64,000 bases of DNA from Microaerobacter geothermalis (GCF_021608135.1 NZ_JAKIHL010000001.1:186001-250000), one strand, 5' to 3'; shown: positions 51,331-60,905, counted from the first letter of the stretch. The notes: a model not told the origin generated them from the sequence alone. Made by a program: numbers and translations.

Positions 51331-52890
51331 ATGGAAACACAATTTGAGTTGGTCTTACTTTTATTAGCGATTGCGGCAGGGGTAACTGCTTTCGCCAAAA
51401 AACTGAATCTCCCCTATCCTATTGCGTTGGTTATTGTAGGAGCAATAATAGGATTATTACCAATTCCAGGACTTGAGGAATTGAAGGATTTTTTTGCCGA
51501 GGATGAAGTGTTTCGCTTTGCGATCATATCAATTTTTTTACCTACCTTGTTGGGTGAAGCTACCCTTAAACTTCCCTTTTCTCATCTTAGGGAAAACAGG
51601 GGTCCTATCTTAACTTTAGCGCTCGTTGGGACCCTGGTATCCTTTATCGTCGCGGGATTGTTGACGGTGCAGTTTTTAAGTCTTCCCTTACAGGCGGCTT
51701 TTGTATTTGCTGCATTAATGGCAGCGACAGACCCGGTCAGTGTTTTATCTATTTTTAAAAGCATGGGGGTAAATCACAGGTTATCCATCATCATGGAAGG
51801 GGAAAGCCTGATTAATGATGGAGTGGCCGTTGTCCTGTTCACCATTGCCGCATATCAGATGAGCACATTTATAGAGGCTGGACCCTTTGGTATTGCCATG
51901 GGGCTGTTTCAGTTTTTTAAGGTTGTGATCGGCGGATTGCTTATAGGAGGTTTGCTGGCATACTTCTTCTCAAAATTGACAAGATTTTTTGATGATTATC
52001 CCCTTGAAATCATTTTTTCAATGCTTTTGTTTTACGGTGCTTTCTTCATTTCCGAAGCCTTCCATGTTTCTGGAGTGATTGCGGTTGTAATAGCAGGTCT
52101 TATCTTTGGAAACTACGGAGCCCGTATTGGTATGAGTCCAACGACCAAATTAAATATTAAAAACTTTTGGGATGTAGCAGCACTAGTAGCCAATTCTTTG
52201 GTTTTTCTCATGGTCGGTTTGGAGATCATGCGAATTTCCTTGTGGGATAAATGGATGTATATCATTGGAGCCATCTTAATTGTCCTCGCTTCCAGAAGTA
52301 TTGCTGTCTATACCAGTGTAGGCTTTATTCGCCATATTCCCCGAGCATGGAAGCATGTGTTTAATTGGGGAGGGCTGAAAGGGTCATTATCCATTGCCCT
52401 TGCCTTTAGTCTGCCTTCATCATTTCCAATGAGAGAAGAAGTGTTGGTACTGGCCTTTGGAGTTGTACTATTTTCACTAATCGTTCAAGGTTTAACCATT
52501 AAACCCTTGGTTTCCTGGTTGGGTGTACAAACTGGAGGCGCAGCTCTTTCAAGCTATGAAACCATTTTAAGCAGAATCTATCGCTACACTTCCGGGAAGA
52601 AACGGTTGGAAAAAATGAAGGATGAAGGAACACTTTCTCCTGTTATATTTCGTCAGTTAGGCGGCAAATACGAAGAACAATTAAATGATCTGCATCATCA
52701 GTTAAACCATCTATATCAGCAAAATCCAGAAATTCAAAAGGAACAGATGGAAAGAGCCATAAAGGAAGCTTTATATGCAGAACATGAGGCTGTGGATCAC
52801 TTATCCAGCCATCATCTCATTTCCGATCAAGTGTCGGATGAACAGAGAAAAGAAATCATTGAGTTGTTAGAGCAGGAAAAGGAGAAGTAA
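51331..52890 (+). CDS. CPA1-family Na+/H+ antiporter
   Basis: 519 residues with twelve to thirteen membrane helices and a charged helical tail of about 110 residues. CPA1 features are AALMAATDPVSVLSIFKSMG (the TDP motif), MEGESLINDGVAVVLF (ND motif), and RHIPRAWKHVFNWGGLKGSLSIALAF. It exchanges cytosolic Na+ (or K+) for protons. The acidic tail (residues about 410-519) may regulate activity. The specific ion is not determined. Confidence 0.93.
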   Translation: METQFELVLLLLAIAAGVTAFAKKLNLPYPIALVIVGAIIGLLPIPGLEELKDFFAEDEVFRFAIISIFLPTLLGEATLKLPFSHLRENRGPILTLALVGTLVSFIVAGLLTVQFLSLPLQAAFVFAALMAATDPVSVLSIFKSMGVNHRLSIIMEGESLINDGVAVVLFTIAAYQMSTFIEAGPFGIAMGLFQFFKVVIGGLLIGGLLAYFFSKLTRFFDDYPLEIIFSMLLFYGAFFISEAFHVSGVIAVVIAGLIFGNYGARIGMSPTTKLNIKNFWDVAALVANSLVFLMVGLEIMRISLWDKWMYIIGAILIVLASRSIAVYTSVGFIRHIPRAWKHVFNWGGLKGSLSIALAFSLPSSFPMREEVLVLAFGVVLFSLIVQGLTIKPLVSWLGVQTGGAALSSYETILSRIYRYTSGKKRLEKMKDEGTLSPVIFRQLGGKYEEQLNDLHHQLNHLYQQNPEIQKEQMERAIKEALYAEHEAVDHLSSHHLISDQVSDEQRKEIIELLEQEKEK

Positions 52891-53010
52891 GAAATTTCTA
52901 TATGTAAATCGTGTTCCGATTTGATGGTGAAACTGGCTGAATGTTTGAAAAACTGGAAGGGGGAATGTGTTGTGCTGTTTGAGTGTGATGTTCCCGTATC
53001 CCTCTGAGAA

Positions 53011-53052
53011 CCAAGGGGGTGTAAGGGTTTTATAGGAACCCGCTCCGCTTGG
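53011..53052 (+). promoter_or_regulatory. Structured leader upstream of the DMT transporter, type not recognised
   Basis: Nested pairing can be drawn: outer CCAAG/CTTGG (53011-53015 with 53048-53052) and inner GGGTT/AACCC. The hairpin ends about 45 bp before the start codon. It matches no riboswitch class I know; it may be a simple mRNA hairpin or the terminator-like end of the antiporter transcript. Confidence 0.35.
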
Positions 53053-53098
53053 GAATTGAAAATTGATTGACTAATAATGAATAGCGGAGGGGAACAGG

Positions 53099-54004
53099 AT
53101 GAGATTATGGTTAGGCACTTTATGCTTATCCCTTGCAGCCGCCATTTGGGGTGGAGTTTATGTGGTCAGCAAATATGTGATGGAGTATATACCACCCTTA
53201 ACTCTTCTTTGGATACGTTATGTCATTGCTGTTGTGACTTTGGTGTTGGCAGTTCTGTTAAATAAAACCCAGAGGAGGAGTTGGAAAATAGAAAAGCAGG
53301 ATCTTTCCCTGCTATTTAAAATTGGGTTTGTTGGTTACTTTATTTCCATTGGCGCCCAATTTGTCGGGACCTATTTGTCCAATGCTTCGATGGGTGCATT
53401 AATTACATCGTCCACACCTGCTTTTGTTGCCATATTTGCCTTTTTTCTGTTAAAGGAAAAATTGACCTTTCAAAAAATAATTTCCATCTTTATTGCGACC
53501 GTTGGTGTTGTGATTGTTGTTGGATTCGATCCTAGCGGATCTAATTTTACCGGTAATTTGGTTTTACTGTTAGCTGGAATTACCTGGGCGCTATATTCGG
53601 TGTATGTCAGGATGGCTACTCAAAAATATACCACACTAATGGTCACCATCTATGGGATGCTGTTTAGTTTGATTTTCACCACCCCAACCATGTTGTGGGA
53701 ATTAAGCAAAACCCCGGTGCAGTTTTCCTTTTCCGGTTTGATTTGGCTCGGGGTGTTGTATACCGGAATCATATCTACCGCTCTTGCCTTTTTCCTTTGG
53801 AACAAGGGCTTTCAGTTGTTGGAAGCAGGAACCGCCGCCATCTTTTTTTTCGTTCAGCCGGTAGTTGGGGCTCTTCTAGGCTGGCTGCTTCTGGGCGAAG
53901 AGCTTTCTCTCAAGTTTTTCATAGGTGGGGGCTTAATTTTCTTAGGAGTAATATTGGCCACTTTGAAGTTTCAAACTTATTTAAAGCGGGAAGAAGCAAA
54001 GTAA
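53099..54004 (+). CDS. EamA/DMT-superfamily transporter
   Basis: 301 residues, ATG after GGAGGGGAAC. Two EamA repeats of five helices (AAAIWGGVYVVSKYVMEYIPP; GNLVLLLAGITWALYSVYVRM). The family exports or imports amino acids, metabolites or nucleotide sugars; the substrate is not predictable. It converges on bioY, with a shared bidirectional terminator. Confidence 0.92.
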   Translation: MRLWLGTLCLSLAAAIWGGVYVVSKYVMEYIPPLTLLWIRYVIAVVTLVLAVLLNKTQRRSWKIEKQDLSLLFKIGFVGYFISIGAQFVGTYLSNASMGALITSSTPAFVAIFAFFLLKEKLTFQKIISIFIATVGVVIVVGFDPSGSNFTGNLVLLLAGITWALYSVYVRMATQKYTTLMVTIYGMLFSLIFTTPTMLWELSKTPVQFSFSGLIWLGVLYTGIISTALAFFLWNKGFQLLEAGTAAIFFFVQPVVGALLGWLLLGEELSLKFFIGGGLIFLGVILATLKFQTYLKREEAK

Positions 54005-54069
54005 ACAATTTTCTGATGGTCTCTCTCACTCTATGAAGGAAAAGTTAGATTTAACGTCTATAAACAAAT

Positions 54070-54129
54070 TAAAAACCTGCCCCTTTCAAGAGCTGTACAC
54101 AGCTGTAACATCGGGTGCAGGTTTTTTCA
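54070..54129. terminator. Bidirectional terminator between the DMT transporter and bioY
   Basis: AAAAACCTGC and GCAGGTTTTTT enclose an inner AGCTGT/ACAGCT stem. Confidence 0.85.
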
Positions 54130-54138
54130 TTGGTTAAT

Positions 54139-54726
54139 TTATACAGTGTGTGATTTTCCAAAAGACAGCTGACCTGCAGAAATGAGTCGGCTGACCAAAA
54201 TGCTGCCCAGATATGCACTGATCATCATCTTGATGATGTCGAAAGGAACGAAGGGATAAACACCGGCAGCCAGAGCCTTCCCCCAGGTGAGGGATAAAAC
54301 CAGTTTTAGTTGAAAGGCTCCCAGTAAATAGATAAAAAACAGTCCGACCAGATTGGCAAACAAGAACCATCCGTAAGAAAGTTTGTCCCGCTTTGCCGCT
54401 TGTTCCACAATCCATCCCACCACAAAAGCAGCAACGACATATCCGATAAGGTATCCTCCTGTTTTTCCAACGATAATTCCAATTCCTGAAGTGCCTTGGG
54501 CAAACACAGGAGCTCCGGCAATTCCCAATAATAAGTATACAATCATGGCTAATGCTCCATAGCGGCTCCCTAATACGGCTCCAGTCAGTGTCACGGCGAT
54601 GATTGACAGGGTAAACGGAACAGATTCAGACAACGGTGTTGTAAATGAGATTCGGGCAAAAATAACCGTAATTGCTGCAAATAATCCAGTTAGAATCAAC
54701 ATTTTTAAATGATAGGACTTCCCCAT
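54139..54726 (-). CDS. bioY: BioY biotin transporter (ECF S component)
   Basis: 195 residues, ATG after GGAGGAGAAG. About six membrane helices; LTGAVLGSRYGALAMIVYLLLGIAGAPVF, GGYLIGYVVAAFVVG and GVYPFVPFDIIKMMISAYLG are BioY motifs. It binds biotin and works with the shared ECF energising module, which is not in this window, or alone. A BirA-type operator at 54774-54802 indicates repression by biotin. Confidence 0.95.
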   Translation of the reverse strand: MGKSYHLKMLILTGLFAAITVIFARISFTTPLSESVPFTLSIIAVTLTGAVLGSRYGALAMIVYLLLGIAGAPVFAQGTSGIGIIVGKTGGYLIGYVVAAFVVGWIVEQAAKRDKLSYGWFLFANLVGLFFIYLLGAFQLKLVLSLTWGKALAAGVYPFVPFDIIKMMISAYLGSILVSRLISAGQLSFGKSHTV

Positions 54727-54773
54727 ATATTCTTCTCCTCCCCTTCTCTATATTTCTTCCCATTTTTACTATC

Positions 54774-54803
54774 TGTTAACGTTATAATTTTTATAGTTAA
54801 CAA
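54774..54803 (-). promoter_or_regulatory. BirA-type biotin operator of bioY
   Basis: TGTTAAC, 15 bases, GTTAACA: exact half-sites and the spacing known for Firmicute BirA sites. It lies 48 bp upstream of the bioY start codon. Confidence 0.9.
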
Positions 54804-54870
54804 ATAGCTAGCTTCAGTTTACTGATTCGATGGGTATAAGTCAATAAGATCACAATCAAAATTTTATGGA

Positions 54871-54899
54871 TTGACATATTTCGGGGAATATCTTAATAT
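54871..54899 (+). promoter_or_regulatory. Promoter of the second SAM riboswitch
   Basis: TTGACA (54871-54876), 17-bp spacer, TAATAT (54894-54899). Confidence 0.65.
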
Positions 54900-54950
54900 G
54901 AATTCTAACAATTCTAAATGGATGAACTAAAAACTTGATATCTTGGATGA

Positions 54951-55116
54951 CTCTTATCCAGAGAGGTGGAGGGACTGGCCCGATGAAACCCGGCAACCCC
55001 GAAGTTCAGACTTCGGAGAGGTGCTAATTCCAGCAGAACGGATGAGTTCTGGAAGATAAGAGAGGCTTGGTTCCGATGCTAACCCCTCTTCTTATCGAAG
55101 TGGGGATTTTTACTTT
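54951..55116 (+). ncRNA. SAM-I riboswitch (S-box) with terminator, upstream of metX-hom
   Basis: CTCTTATCCAGAGAGGTGGA, GACTGGCCCGATGAAACC, CGGCAACCCC and GAGGTGCTAATTCCAGCAG follow the S-box order; P1 closes with GATAAGAG at 55055-55062. The terminator CCCCTCTTC / GAAGTGGGG with a T-run is at 55083-55114. The first 37 bases of the core equal the riboswitch at 29886. Confidence 0.95.
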
Positions 55117-55170
55117 ATAAAGAGGATTTTATGTTTTTGGAGTTGTGAGTGAAGAGAGAGGGAATGAAAG

Positions 55171-56280
55171 ATGGCTATAGATATAATAGAAGTGATGCAG
55201 GTTCAAAAAGTATCCTTGGGCGAAGTACTCCTTGAATGTGGAGAAACGTTGCCCCATGTGGAGGTTGCCTTTGAAACTTCCGGTTTTTTAAACCGGGATA
55301 GGAGTAATGTTGTCCTTGTTTGCCATGCCCTAACTGGAGATGCCCAAGCGGTGGGGACTACAAAAAATCCGGGATGGTGGAGCGGGCTGATTGGACCGGG
55401 AAAGTATATTGACACCAATCAGTATTATGTCATTACCACTAATGTACTTGGAGGTTGTTACGGCACAACAGGGCCATCCAGCATAAATCCGAAAACAGGC
55501 CAACCCTATGGAGCGGACTTCCCTACAGTAACGATTCGCGATATGGTCCATGTGCAATACCTACTCTTGAAAAAGTTGGGAATTTCCAAGTTGTATGCTG
55601 TTATCGGGGGATCAATGGGAGGCATGCAGGTTTTGGAATGGGGAATCAGTTATCCCCAGATGATTGAGCATATCATTCCCCTGGCTACTTCCGCCTATTT
55701 ATCACCAATGGCCATTGCTTACAACGATATCGGACGTCAAGCCATCCTGTCTGACCCGGAGTGGAAAGGGGGACATTATTATCCCGGAAGGGGTCCTGTT
55801 AAGGGACTATCCATTGCCCGGATGGTGGGAATGATTACTTACCGGACCGCAGACCTGTTCGAAGAGAGATTCGGAAGAACGATGAGACAAGACCATCAAG
55901 TTACCCAATTTGACTCCGTTTTCCAAGTGGAAAGCTATTTGAGATATCAGGGAGAGAAACTGGTTGACCGGTTTGATGCCAATTCGTATCTTTATCTCCT
56001 AAAAGCCATGGATTCCCATGATATCGGTCGTGGAAGGGGCGGCTGGAAAACTGCTCTCAGTCACATAAAATCCAAGGTGCTGCTGATTGGAATCACCCGG
56101 GATCTGTTATATACTGTCCAGCATATGGAAGAGATGCAGTCATCCCTGAAGCAAGCCAGGGTGGATTCGACCTATATAGAGATTGATTCTAAATTTGGCC
56201 ACGATGGATTTTTGGTAGAATTTGAGCGAATCGGCCCACTGGTTGAGTCATTTTTAAGCAAAAAAGGGGTGCATCAGTAG
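55171..56280 (+). CDS. metX: Homoserine O-acetyltransferase
   Basis: 369 residues. Alpha/beta-hydrolase fold with the nucleophile Ser148 in VIGGSMGGMQVLEWG, ALTGDAQA, TTNVLGGCYGTTGPSS, and the catalytic aspartate and histidine expected in LLIGITRDLLYTVQHM and SKFGHDGFLVEF. It acetylates homoserine with acetyl-CoA for methionine synthesis. The SAM riboswitch controls it, and hom starts two bases after its stop. Confidence 0.95.
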   Translation: MAIDIIEVMQVQKVSLGEVLLECGETLPHVEVAFETSGFLNRDRSNVVLVCHALTGDAQAVGTTKNPGWWSGLIGPGKYIDTNQYYVITTNVLGGCYGTTGPSSINPKTGQPYGADFPTVTIRDMVHVQYLLLKKLGISKLYAVIGGSMGGMQVLEWGISYPQMIEHIIPLATSAYLSPMAIAYNDIGRQAILSDPEWKGGHYYPGRGPVKGLSIARMVGMITYRTADLFEERFGRTMRQDHQVTQFDSVFQVESYLRYQGEKLVDRFDANSYLYLLKAMDSHDIGRGRGGWKTALSHIKSKVLLIGITRDLLYTVQHMEEMQSSLKQARVDSTYIEIDSKFGHDGFLVEFERIGPLVESFLSKKGVHQ

Positions 56281-56281
56281 A

Positions 56282-57619
56282 ATGAAAAAGATAAAAATTG
56301 CCTTGTTGGGTTTAGGAACAGTTGGTTCCGGAGTGGTAAAAGCACTCCGTCAAAACGAAAAAGTACTTGCGGAAGAATGGGGAGTCTCCCTTGAAATTCT
56401 TAAAATATTAGTCAGACAGCTAGACAAGAAAAGAAATGTCCAAGTCGACCCGTCTGAACTAACTTCCAGCTTTGAAGATATCATTCAAATTGGAGAGGTT
56501 TCCATTATTGTTGAAGTAATGGGAGGGATTGAGCCTGCCAGAACATACATCGAAGCCTCGTTAAAAAAAGGATGCCATGTCATTACCGCAAACAAAGAGT
56601 TAATGGCAAAGCATGGAGACGAGTTGCTGCAGTTAGCACAGTCTCAAGGGGTACATCTTTTGTATGAAGCTAGCGTGGCAGGGGGGATCCCCATTCTTAG
56701 CACCTTAAGGACAGCTTTGCGGGTCAATCGCATTCAAAAAGTGTATGGGATTTTAAATGGAACAACCAATTATATTTTGACCCAGATGGAGGAACATCAT
56801 CGACCCTTTTCGGAAGTACTTACGGAGGCACAGCAGTTGGGATATGCTGAAGCTGACCCCACTTCAGATATTGAAGGATTTGATGCGGCATATAAACTGA
56901 CCCTATTATCCCGAATCTGTTTTAAAACTCCCATCGCCATTGGTGAAGTGAAGAAAGAAGGAATTACAACCATTACCCCTGAAGAATTGCAGTTATCCCT
57001 CCGGTTGGGGTACCGTGTCAAACTGTTGGCCTTAGGGGAACAGGAAAGTAACACAGTCCAGTTATCGGTTAAGCCCACCCTTTTACCCATTGATCATCCT
57101 CTGGCACAGGTGAAGGATGTATTTAATGCGGTATATGTGAAAGGGGATGTGGTAGGAGAATTATCTTTTATTGGAAGAGGGGCTGGGGAATTTCCAACCG
57201 CAAGTGCAGTGGTAGAAGATATCATGTATGCCCTCCATCATCCGGTCTTGCCAAGGAGAGAGTATAAGCAAACCCTTGAAATCGGGGATGAGCAGCCGCA
57301 GGCAGACAAAGGGACCTTCATACTAGCTAAATGGCCGGTAAAAACTGCTAGCAAAGGACTAAATGTCCTTTGCGGAGAACTGGAGGCAAATGGGATCGAT
57401 GTGATGGAAGTAGAGGAGCAATTAAAAGGGGACCATCTGATGTTTGCGATTCTCACTTCACAAATTCCTTCTCATTTTTTTCTATCGGAATTAGATTGGC
57501 GAAGCGGTGAAAAACCAGTAAGCTTTCTTACTAGACCGGTGGTCTTGTCTAAACATCATGTAAAGGAAAAGAAAACCGAGATCGAAAGAACAGGTAAAGC
57601 AGATAAAGCAGTTGTTTAA
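56282..57619 (+). CDS. hom: Homoserine dehydrogenase with C-terminal ACT-type region
   Basis: 445 residues (MKKIKIALLGLGTVGSGVVK). NAD(P)-binding GLGTVGSG, VEVMGGIEPARTYIEASLKKG, VTANKELMAKHG and the catalytic region GILNGTTNYILTQMEE, YAEADPTSDIEGFDAAYKL are present; about 90 C-terminal residues after the core look like an ACT domain. It reduces aspartate semialdehyde to homoserine. Being in one operon with metX under a SAM riboswitch, it should be tuned to methionine need. Confidence 0.95.
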   Translation: MKKIKIALLGLGTVGSGVVKALRQNEKVLAEEWGVSLEILKILVRQLDKKRNVQVDPSELTSSFEDIIQIGEVSIIVEVMGGIEPARTYIEASLKKGCHVITANKELMAKHGDELLQLAQSQGVHLLYEASVAGGIPILSTLRTALRVNRIQKVYGILNGTTNYILTQMEEHHRPFSEVLTEAQQLGYAEADPTSDIEGFDAAYKLTLLSRICFKTPIAIGEVKKEGITTITPEELQLSLRLGYRVKLLALGEQESNTVQLSVKPTLLPIDHPLAQVKDVFNAVYVKGDVVGELSFIGRGAGEFPTASAVVEDIMYALHHPVLPRREYKQTLEIGDEQPQADKGTFILAKWPVKTASKGLNVLCGELEANGIDVMEVEEQLKGDHLMFAILTSQIPSHFFLSELDWRSGEKPVSFLTRPVVLSKHHVKEKKTEIERTGKADKAVV

Positions 57620-57660
57620 CTGCATGTGCCAGAATTTTCTCGCCTTTTAGGCACGTTTCT

Positions 57661-57702
57661 GACGGTATCCATCATTTGCAAGGAGTGGGGATACCGTTTT
57701 TT
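57661..57702 (+). terminator. Terminator of metX-hom
   Basis: CGGTATCC and GGATACCG stem followed by TTTTTT; a second GTGCC/GGCAC hairpin precedes it at 57626-57654. Confidence 0.85.
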
Positions 57703-58138
57703 ACCGCTCATGAGAATTGTCGATCGTCATCACTTTATTGGATAGAGGCTTGCCGATCGTAATGATTAATTCCTTCTTTCCCTCTTTTTCAGAAGAAAAG
57801 TAATCCCCAGCCGTTTCTCCCCTGTAAATAGATTCAAGCAATCCTGCAAGCAAGCCGCATTCGAATGCTAAGCTATCTTCATTTTTGATTTTTTCTTGCA
57901 ATAGTGGGGATTCTTCCAAAATCCACTGGCTTTCGGTTGCCTTATCTTTTACCAGCTTAATTTTCCCTAGTCCTAAATTGTCAAACACTTTCTGCATCTC
58001 TTCCATGGTGGTTACGTGAAAATGACGGGCTGAGTTTTTACCGACCCAATATAGTATGATTTTTTCCCGACTTCCTAGTATATCCTGAAGAACTTGTCCA
58101 CGAAAAAACAAAAATCCATTTAACACTGACATACACAT
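57701..58138 (-). CDS. YslB-like (DUF2507) protein
   Basis: 145 residues from ATG 58138 (MCMSVLNGFLFFRGQ), ribosome site GGGAAGGGAG; a second ATG two codons on is possible. The segment ILYWVGKNSARHF and the C-terminal AFECGLLAGLLESIYRGETAGDY resemble the V4R-like fold of the DUF2507/YslB family. YslB lies upstream of sdhCAB in Bacillus, as here, but on the same strand there; here it is divergent. Function unknown. Confidence 0.8.
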   Translation of the reverse strand: MCMSVLNGFLFFRGQVLQDILGSREKIILYWVGKNSARHFHVTTMEEMQKVFDNLGLGKIKLVKDKATESQWILEESPLLQEKIKNEDSLAFECGLLAGLLESIYRGETAGDYFSSEKEGKKELIITIGKPLSNKVMTIDNSHER

Positions 58139-58295
58139 TCTCCCTTCCCATATCCTATATATTTGTAGTCTCCATGCGATCTTATTTTTATCATATGCAA
58201 CAGTTAAAAAAGAATGAACTTAAAAAAATAAAATTGATTTATGAAGCAGCATTCCCTAGTTTAACAACAAAAACACTATGAAAATAATGAATTCC
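58139..58295. other. Intergenic region between the yslB-like gene and the sdh promoter
   Basis: AT-rich, with no reading frame, repeat copy or RNA fold recognised; it should hold the yslB-like promoter. Confidence 0.4.
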
Positions 58296-58339
58296 TTGAC
58301 GCTTATAAGAAATAGGAGTAAAATGTTTTTGTCACAAAA
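58296..58339 (+). promoter_or_regulatory. SigA-type promoter of sdhCAB with a palindrome at the start point
   Basis: TTGACG (58296-58301), 17-bp spacer, TAAAAT (58319-58324). The 13-bp dyad TTTTGT-C-ACAAAA at 58327-58339 covers the inferred start at about 58331, suggesting a repressor site. The leader to sdhC is about 150 bases. Confidence 0.65.
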
Positions 58340-58479
58340 TGTTCAAAATTTCTCTTATTAGCTTCCCTGGGGAGCTTTTGTCTATTTCTACGGATGAAGA
58401 ACCTAAAAAAGGGGATGGTAAGAAATAAAGGATTGATAGCAACAAACGGCAGTGAGGATAGAATGAAGGGGGAATCAAC

Positions 58480-59124
58480 TTGGAAAACAGCCGTCATTTT
58501 TTTTATCGTAAGCTTCACTCATTAACCGGGGTTATTCCAGTGGGGATTTTTTTGCTGGAACATTTGTATACCAATTATTTTGCGACCAGAGGGGTAGAAG
58601 CATATAACCAAAAGGTAGCGGAGATTTGGGAAATTCCATTTTTGCTGGTCTTTGAATTATTGATCATTGGTTCTATTATATACCATGGCATTTATGGACT
58701 ATATATTGCTTTTCAAGCGAAGCATAACGTGGGAAATTATAGTTATTTTCGAAATGTAATGTTTATGCTTCAAAGGGTCACAGGGGTTATTACCCTAATT
58801 TATATTACATGGCATGTATGGGAAACCCGAGTTCAAGTGGCATTGGGGAATGTGGAAAAAGATCAGTTTTTTGAACTGATGACAGATATTTTATCCAATC
58901 CATGGATGTTAACTTTTTATATTATTGGATTGGTTTCGGCTGTATTCCATTTTAGTAATGGAATGTGGTCGTTTCTCGTAACTTGGGGAATCACCATTGG
59001 GCCTAGATCCCAGCAAATATCAACATATGTATGGATGACATTATTCGTGGTGTTGTCTTCTATCGGGATTTATACCTTACTAACCTTTGTCAATGTTGAA
59101 ACGGCCAGCCAACTGATCAGATAA
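58480..59124 (+). CDS. sdhC: Succinate dehydrogenase cytochrome b558 subunit
   Basis: 214 residues from TTG (MENSRHFFYRKLHSL) after AAGGGGGAA. Five membrane helices and histidines for two b hemes in the expected helices (RKLHSLTGVIPVGIFLLEHL, YHGIYGLYIA, WHVWETR, VFHFSNGMW). This is the di-heme type of Gram-positive menaquinone-reducing enzymes. It is 14 bp before sdhA, the first gene of sdhCAB. Confidence 0.95.
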   Translation: MENSRHFFYRKLHSLTGVIPVGIFLLEHLYTNYFATRGVEAYNQKVAEIWEIPFLLVFELLIIGSIIYHGIYGLYIAFQAKHNVGNYSYFRNVMFMLQRVTGVITLIYITWHVWETRVQVALGNVEKDQFFELMTDILSNPWMLTFYIIGLVSAVFHFSNGMWSFLVTWGITIGPRSQQISTYVWMTLFVVLSSIGIYTLLTFVNVETASQLIR

Positions 59125-59138
59125 GGGAGTGAGACAGA

Positions 59139-60905
59139 TTGAAAAAGACAAAGATTATTGTTGTTGGCGGAGGGTTGGCCGGGTTAATGGCCACCATAAA
59201 AATTGCTGAAGCAGGAGTACCTGTTGATCTTTTTTCTCTGGTACCGGTGAAACGTTCCCACTCTGTATGTGCCCAAGGTGGGATTAATGGAGCGGTTAAT
59301 ACCAAAGGGGAGGGAGATTCTCCCTGGATTCACTTTGACGATACCATTTATGGAGGAGATTTTTTGGCCAACCAGCCTCCTGTAAAAGCCATGTGTGAGG
59401 CCGCACCTGGCATTATTCATTTAATGGACCGGATGGGCGTTATGTTTAACCGTACCCCAGAAGGATTATTGGATTTCAGGCGTTTTGGTGGAACTAAGCA
59501 TCATCGGACTGCCTTTGCTGGTGCAACAACTGGTCAGCAGTTATTATATGCGCTGGACGAACAGGTTCGCCGGCAGGAGGTAAACGGTCTCGTCACCAAA
59601 TATGAAGGCTGGGATTTCCTTTCGGCCATTATCGATGATGAGGGAGTGTGCCGCGGAATTAATGCCCAAAACCTGAAAAATGGGGAGATACGCTCCTTTG
59701 TTGCGGATGCCGTGATCATGGCCACAGGGGGAATTGGGATTATTTTTGGAAAATCTACCAATTCAGTCATTAATACCGGAACTGCCGCCGGTGCTCTGTA
59801 TCAACAAGGGGTGTATTATGCCAATGGCGAATTTATTCAAATTCACCCGACTGCCATTCCCGGTGATGATAAGCTCCGCTTAATGTCAGAATCTGCTCGG
59901 GGGGAAGGGGGAAGGGTTTGGACTTATAAAGATGGTAAACCCTGGTACTTCCTTGAAGAAAAATATCCCGCCTATGGAAATCTGGTCCCCCGGGATATTG
60001 CCACAAGGGAAATTTTCCATGTTGTCGTTGATTTGAAATTGGGCATCAACGGCGAAAATATGGTTTATTTGGATTTGTCCCATAAGGACCCTAAGGAGTT
60101 GGATGTCAAGTTAGGCGGAATCATTGAGATTTATGAGAAGTTCATGGGTGAAGATCCCAAAAAAGTTCCCATGAAGATTTTTCCTGCTGTCCACTATTCG
60201 ATGGGTGGACTTTGGGTTGATTTTAATCAGATGACCAATATTCCCGGCCTTTTTGCTGCCGGAGAATGTGAATATCAGTATCATGGGGCGAACCGACTAG
60301 GAGCAAATTCTCTTCTTTCCTCTATATTCGGAGGAATGATTGCCGGTCCTAAAGCTTTGGAATATGTGAATGGATTATCTAAAGACTCTTCTAGCGTTTC
60401 CAGTTCTCAATTGGAGGCTGAAAAGAAACGGGAAGAAGAGAAATATCAAGAGATTCTGAAAATGGACGGCGAGGAAAATGCCTATCTGATCCATAAGGAA
60501 TTGGGGCAGTGGATGACGGACAATGTGACGGTGGTTCGTTATAACGACCGTCTGAAACAAACCGATGAAAAAATTCAGGAATTGATGGAGCGGTATAAAA
60601 AGATCAACATTCACGATACCGTAAAATGGAATAATCAGGGAGCCTCCTTTACTAGACATCTGTGGAATATGCTACAGTTGGCCAGGGTGATTACCCTTGG
60701 AGCTTACAACCGGAATGAAAGCCGCGGAGCCCATTATAAACCCGATTTTCCGGAAAGAAACGATGAAGAATGGTTAAAAACAACAAAGGCGAAATTTAAT
60801 GAAAAAGAAAACGGACCTGATTTTGAATATGAAGAAGTAGATATTTCATTAATCAAACCGAGGCCCCGTCGTTATGATGTTGCCAAGGAGGCGGTGAAAT
60901 CATGA
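59139..60905 (+). CDS. sdhA: Succinate dehydrogenase flavoprotein subunit
   Basis: 588 residues from TTG (MKKTKIIVVGGGLAGLM) after GGGAGTGAGAC. FAD-binding GGGLAGLMAT, the covalent flavin histidine region SHSVCAQGGINGA, HRTAFAGATTG, and substrate residues in QIHPTAIPGDDKLRLMSE and HYSMGGLWVD, then NESRGAHYKPDFPERNDEEW. It oxidises succinate on the cytosolic side. It overlaps sdhB by four bases (ATGA). Confidence 0.97.
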   Translation: MKKTKIIVVGGGLAGLMATIKIAEAGVPVDLFSLVPVKRSHSVCAQGGINGAVNTKGEGDSPWIHFDDTIYGGDFLANQPPVKAMCEAAPGIIHLMDRMGVMFNRTPEGLLDFRRFGGTKHHRTAFAGATTGQQLLYALDEQVRRQEVNGLVTKYEGWDFLSAIIDDEGVCRGINAQNLKNGEIRSFVADAVIMATGGIGIIFGKSTNSVINTGTAAGALYQQGVYYANGEFIQIHPTAIPGDDKLRLMSESARGEGGRVWTYKDGKPWYFLEEKYPAYGNLVPRDIATREIFHVVVDLKLGINGENMVYLDLSHKDPKELDVKLGGIIEIYEKFMGEDPKKVPMKIFPAVHYSMGGLWVDFNQMTNIPGLFAAGECEYQYHGANRLGANSLLSSIFGGMIAGPKALEYVNGLSKDSSSVSSSQLEAEKKREEEKYQEILKMDGEENAYLIHKELGQWMTDNVTVVRYNDRLKQTDEKIQELMERYKKINIHDTVKWNNQGASFTRHLWNMLQLARVITLGAYNRNESRGAHYKPDFPERNDEEWLKTTKAKFNEKENGPDFEYEEVDISLIKPRPRRYDVAKEAVKS

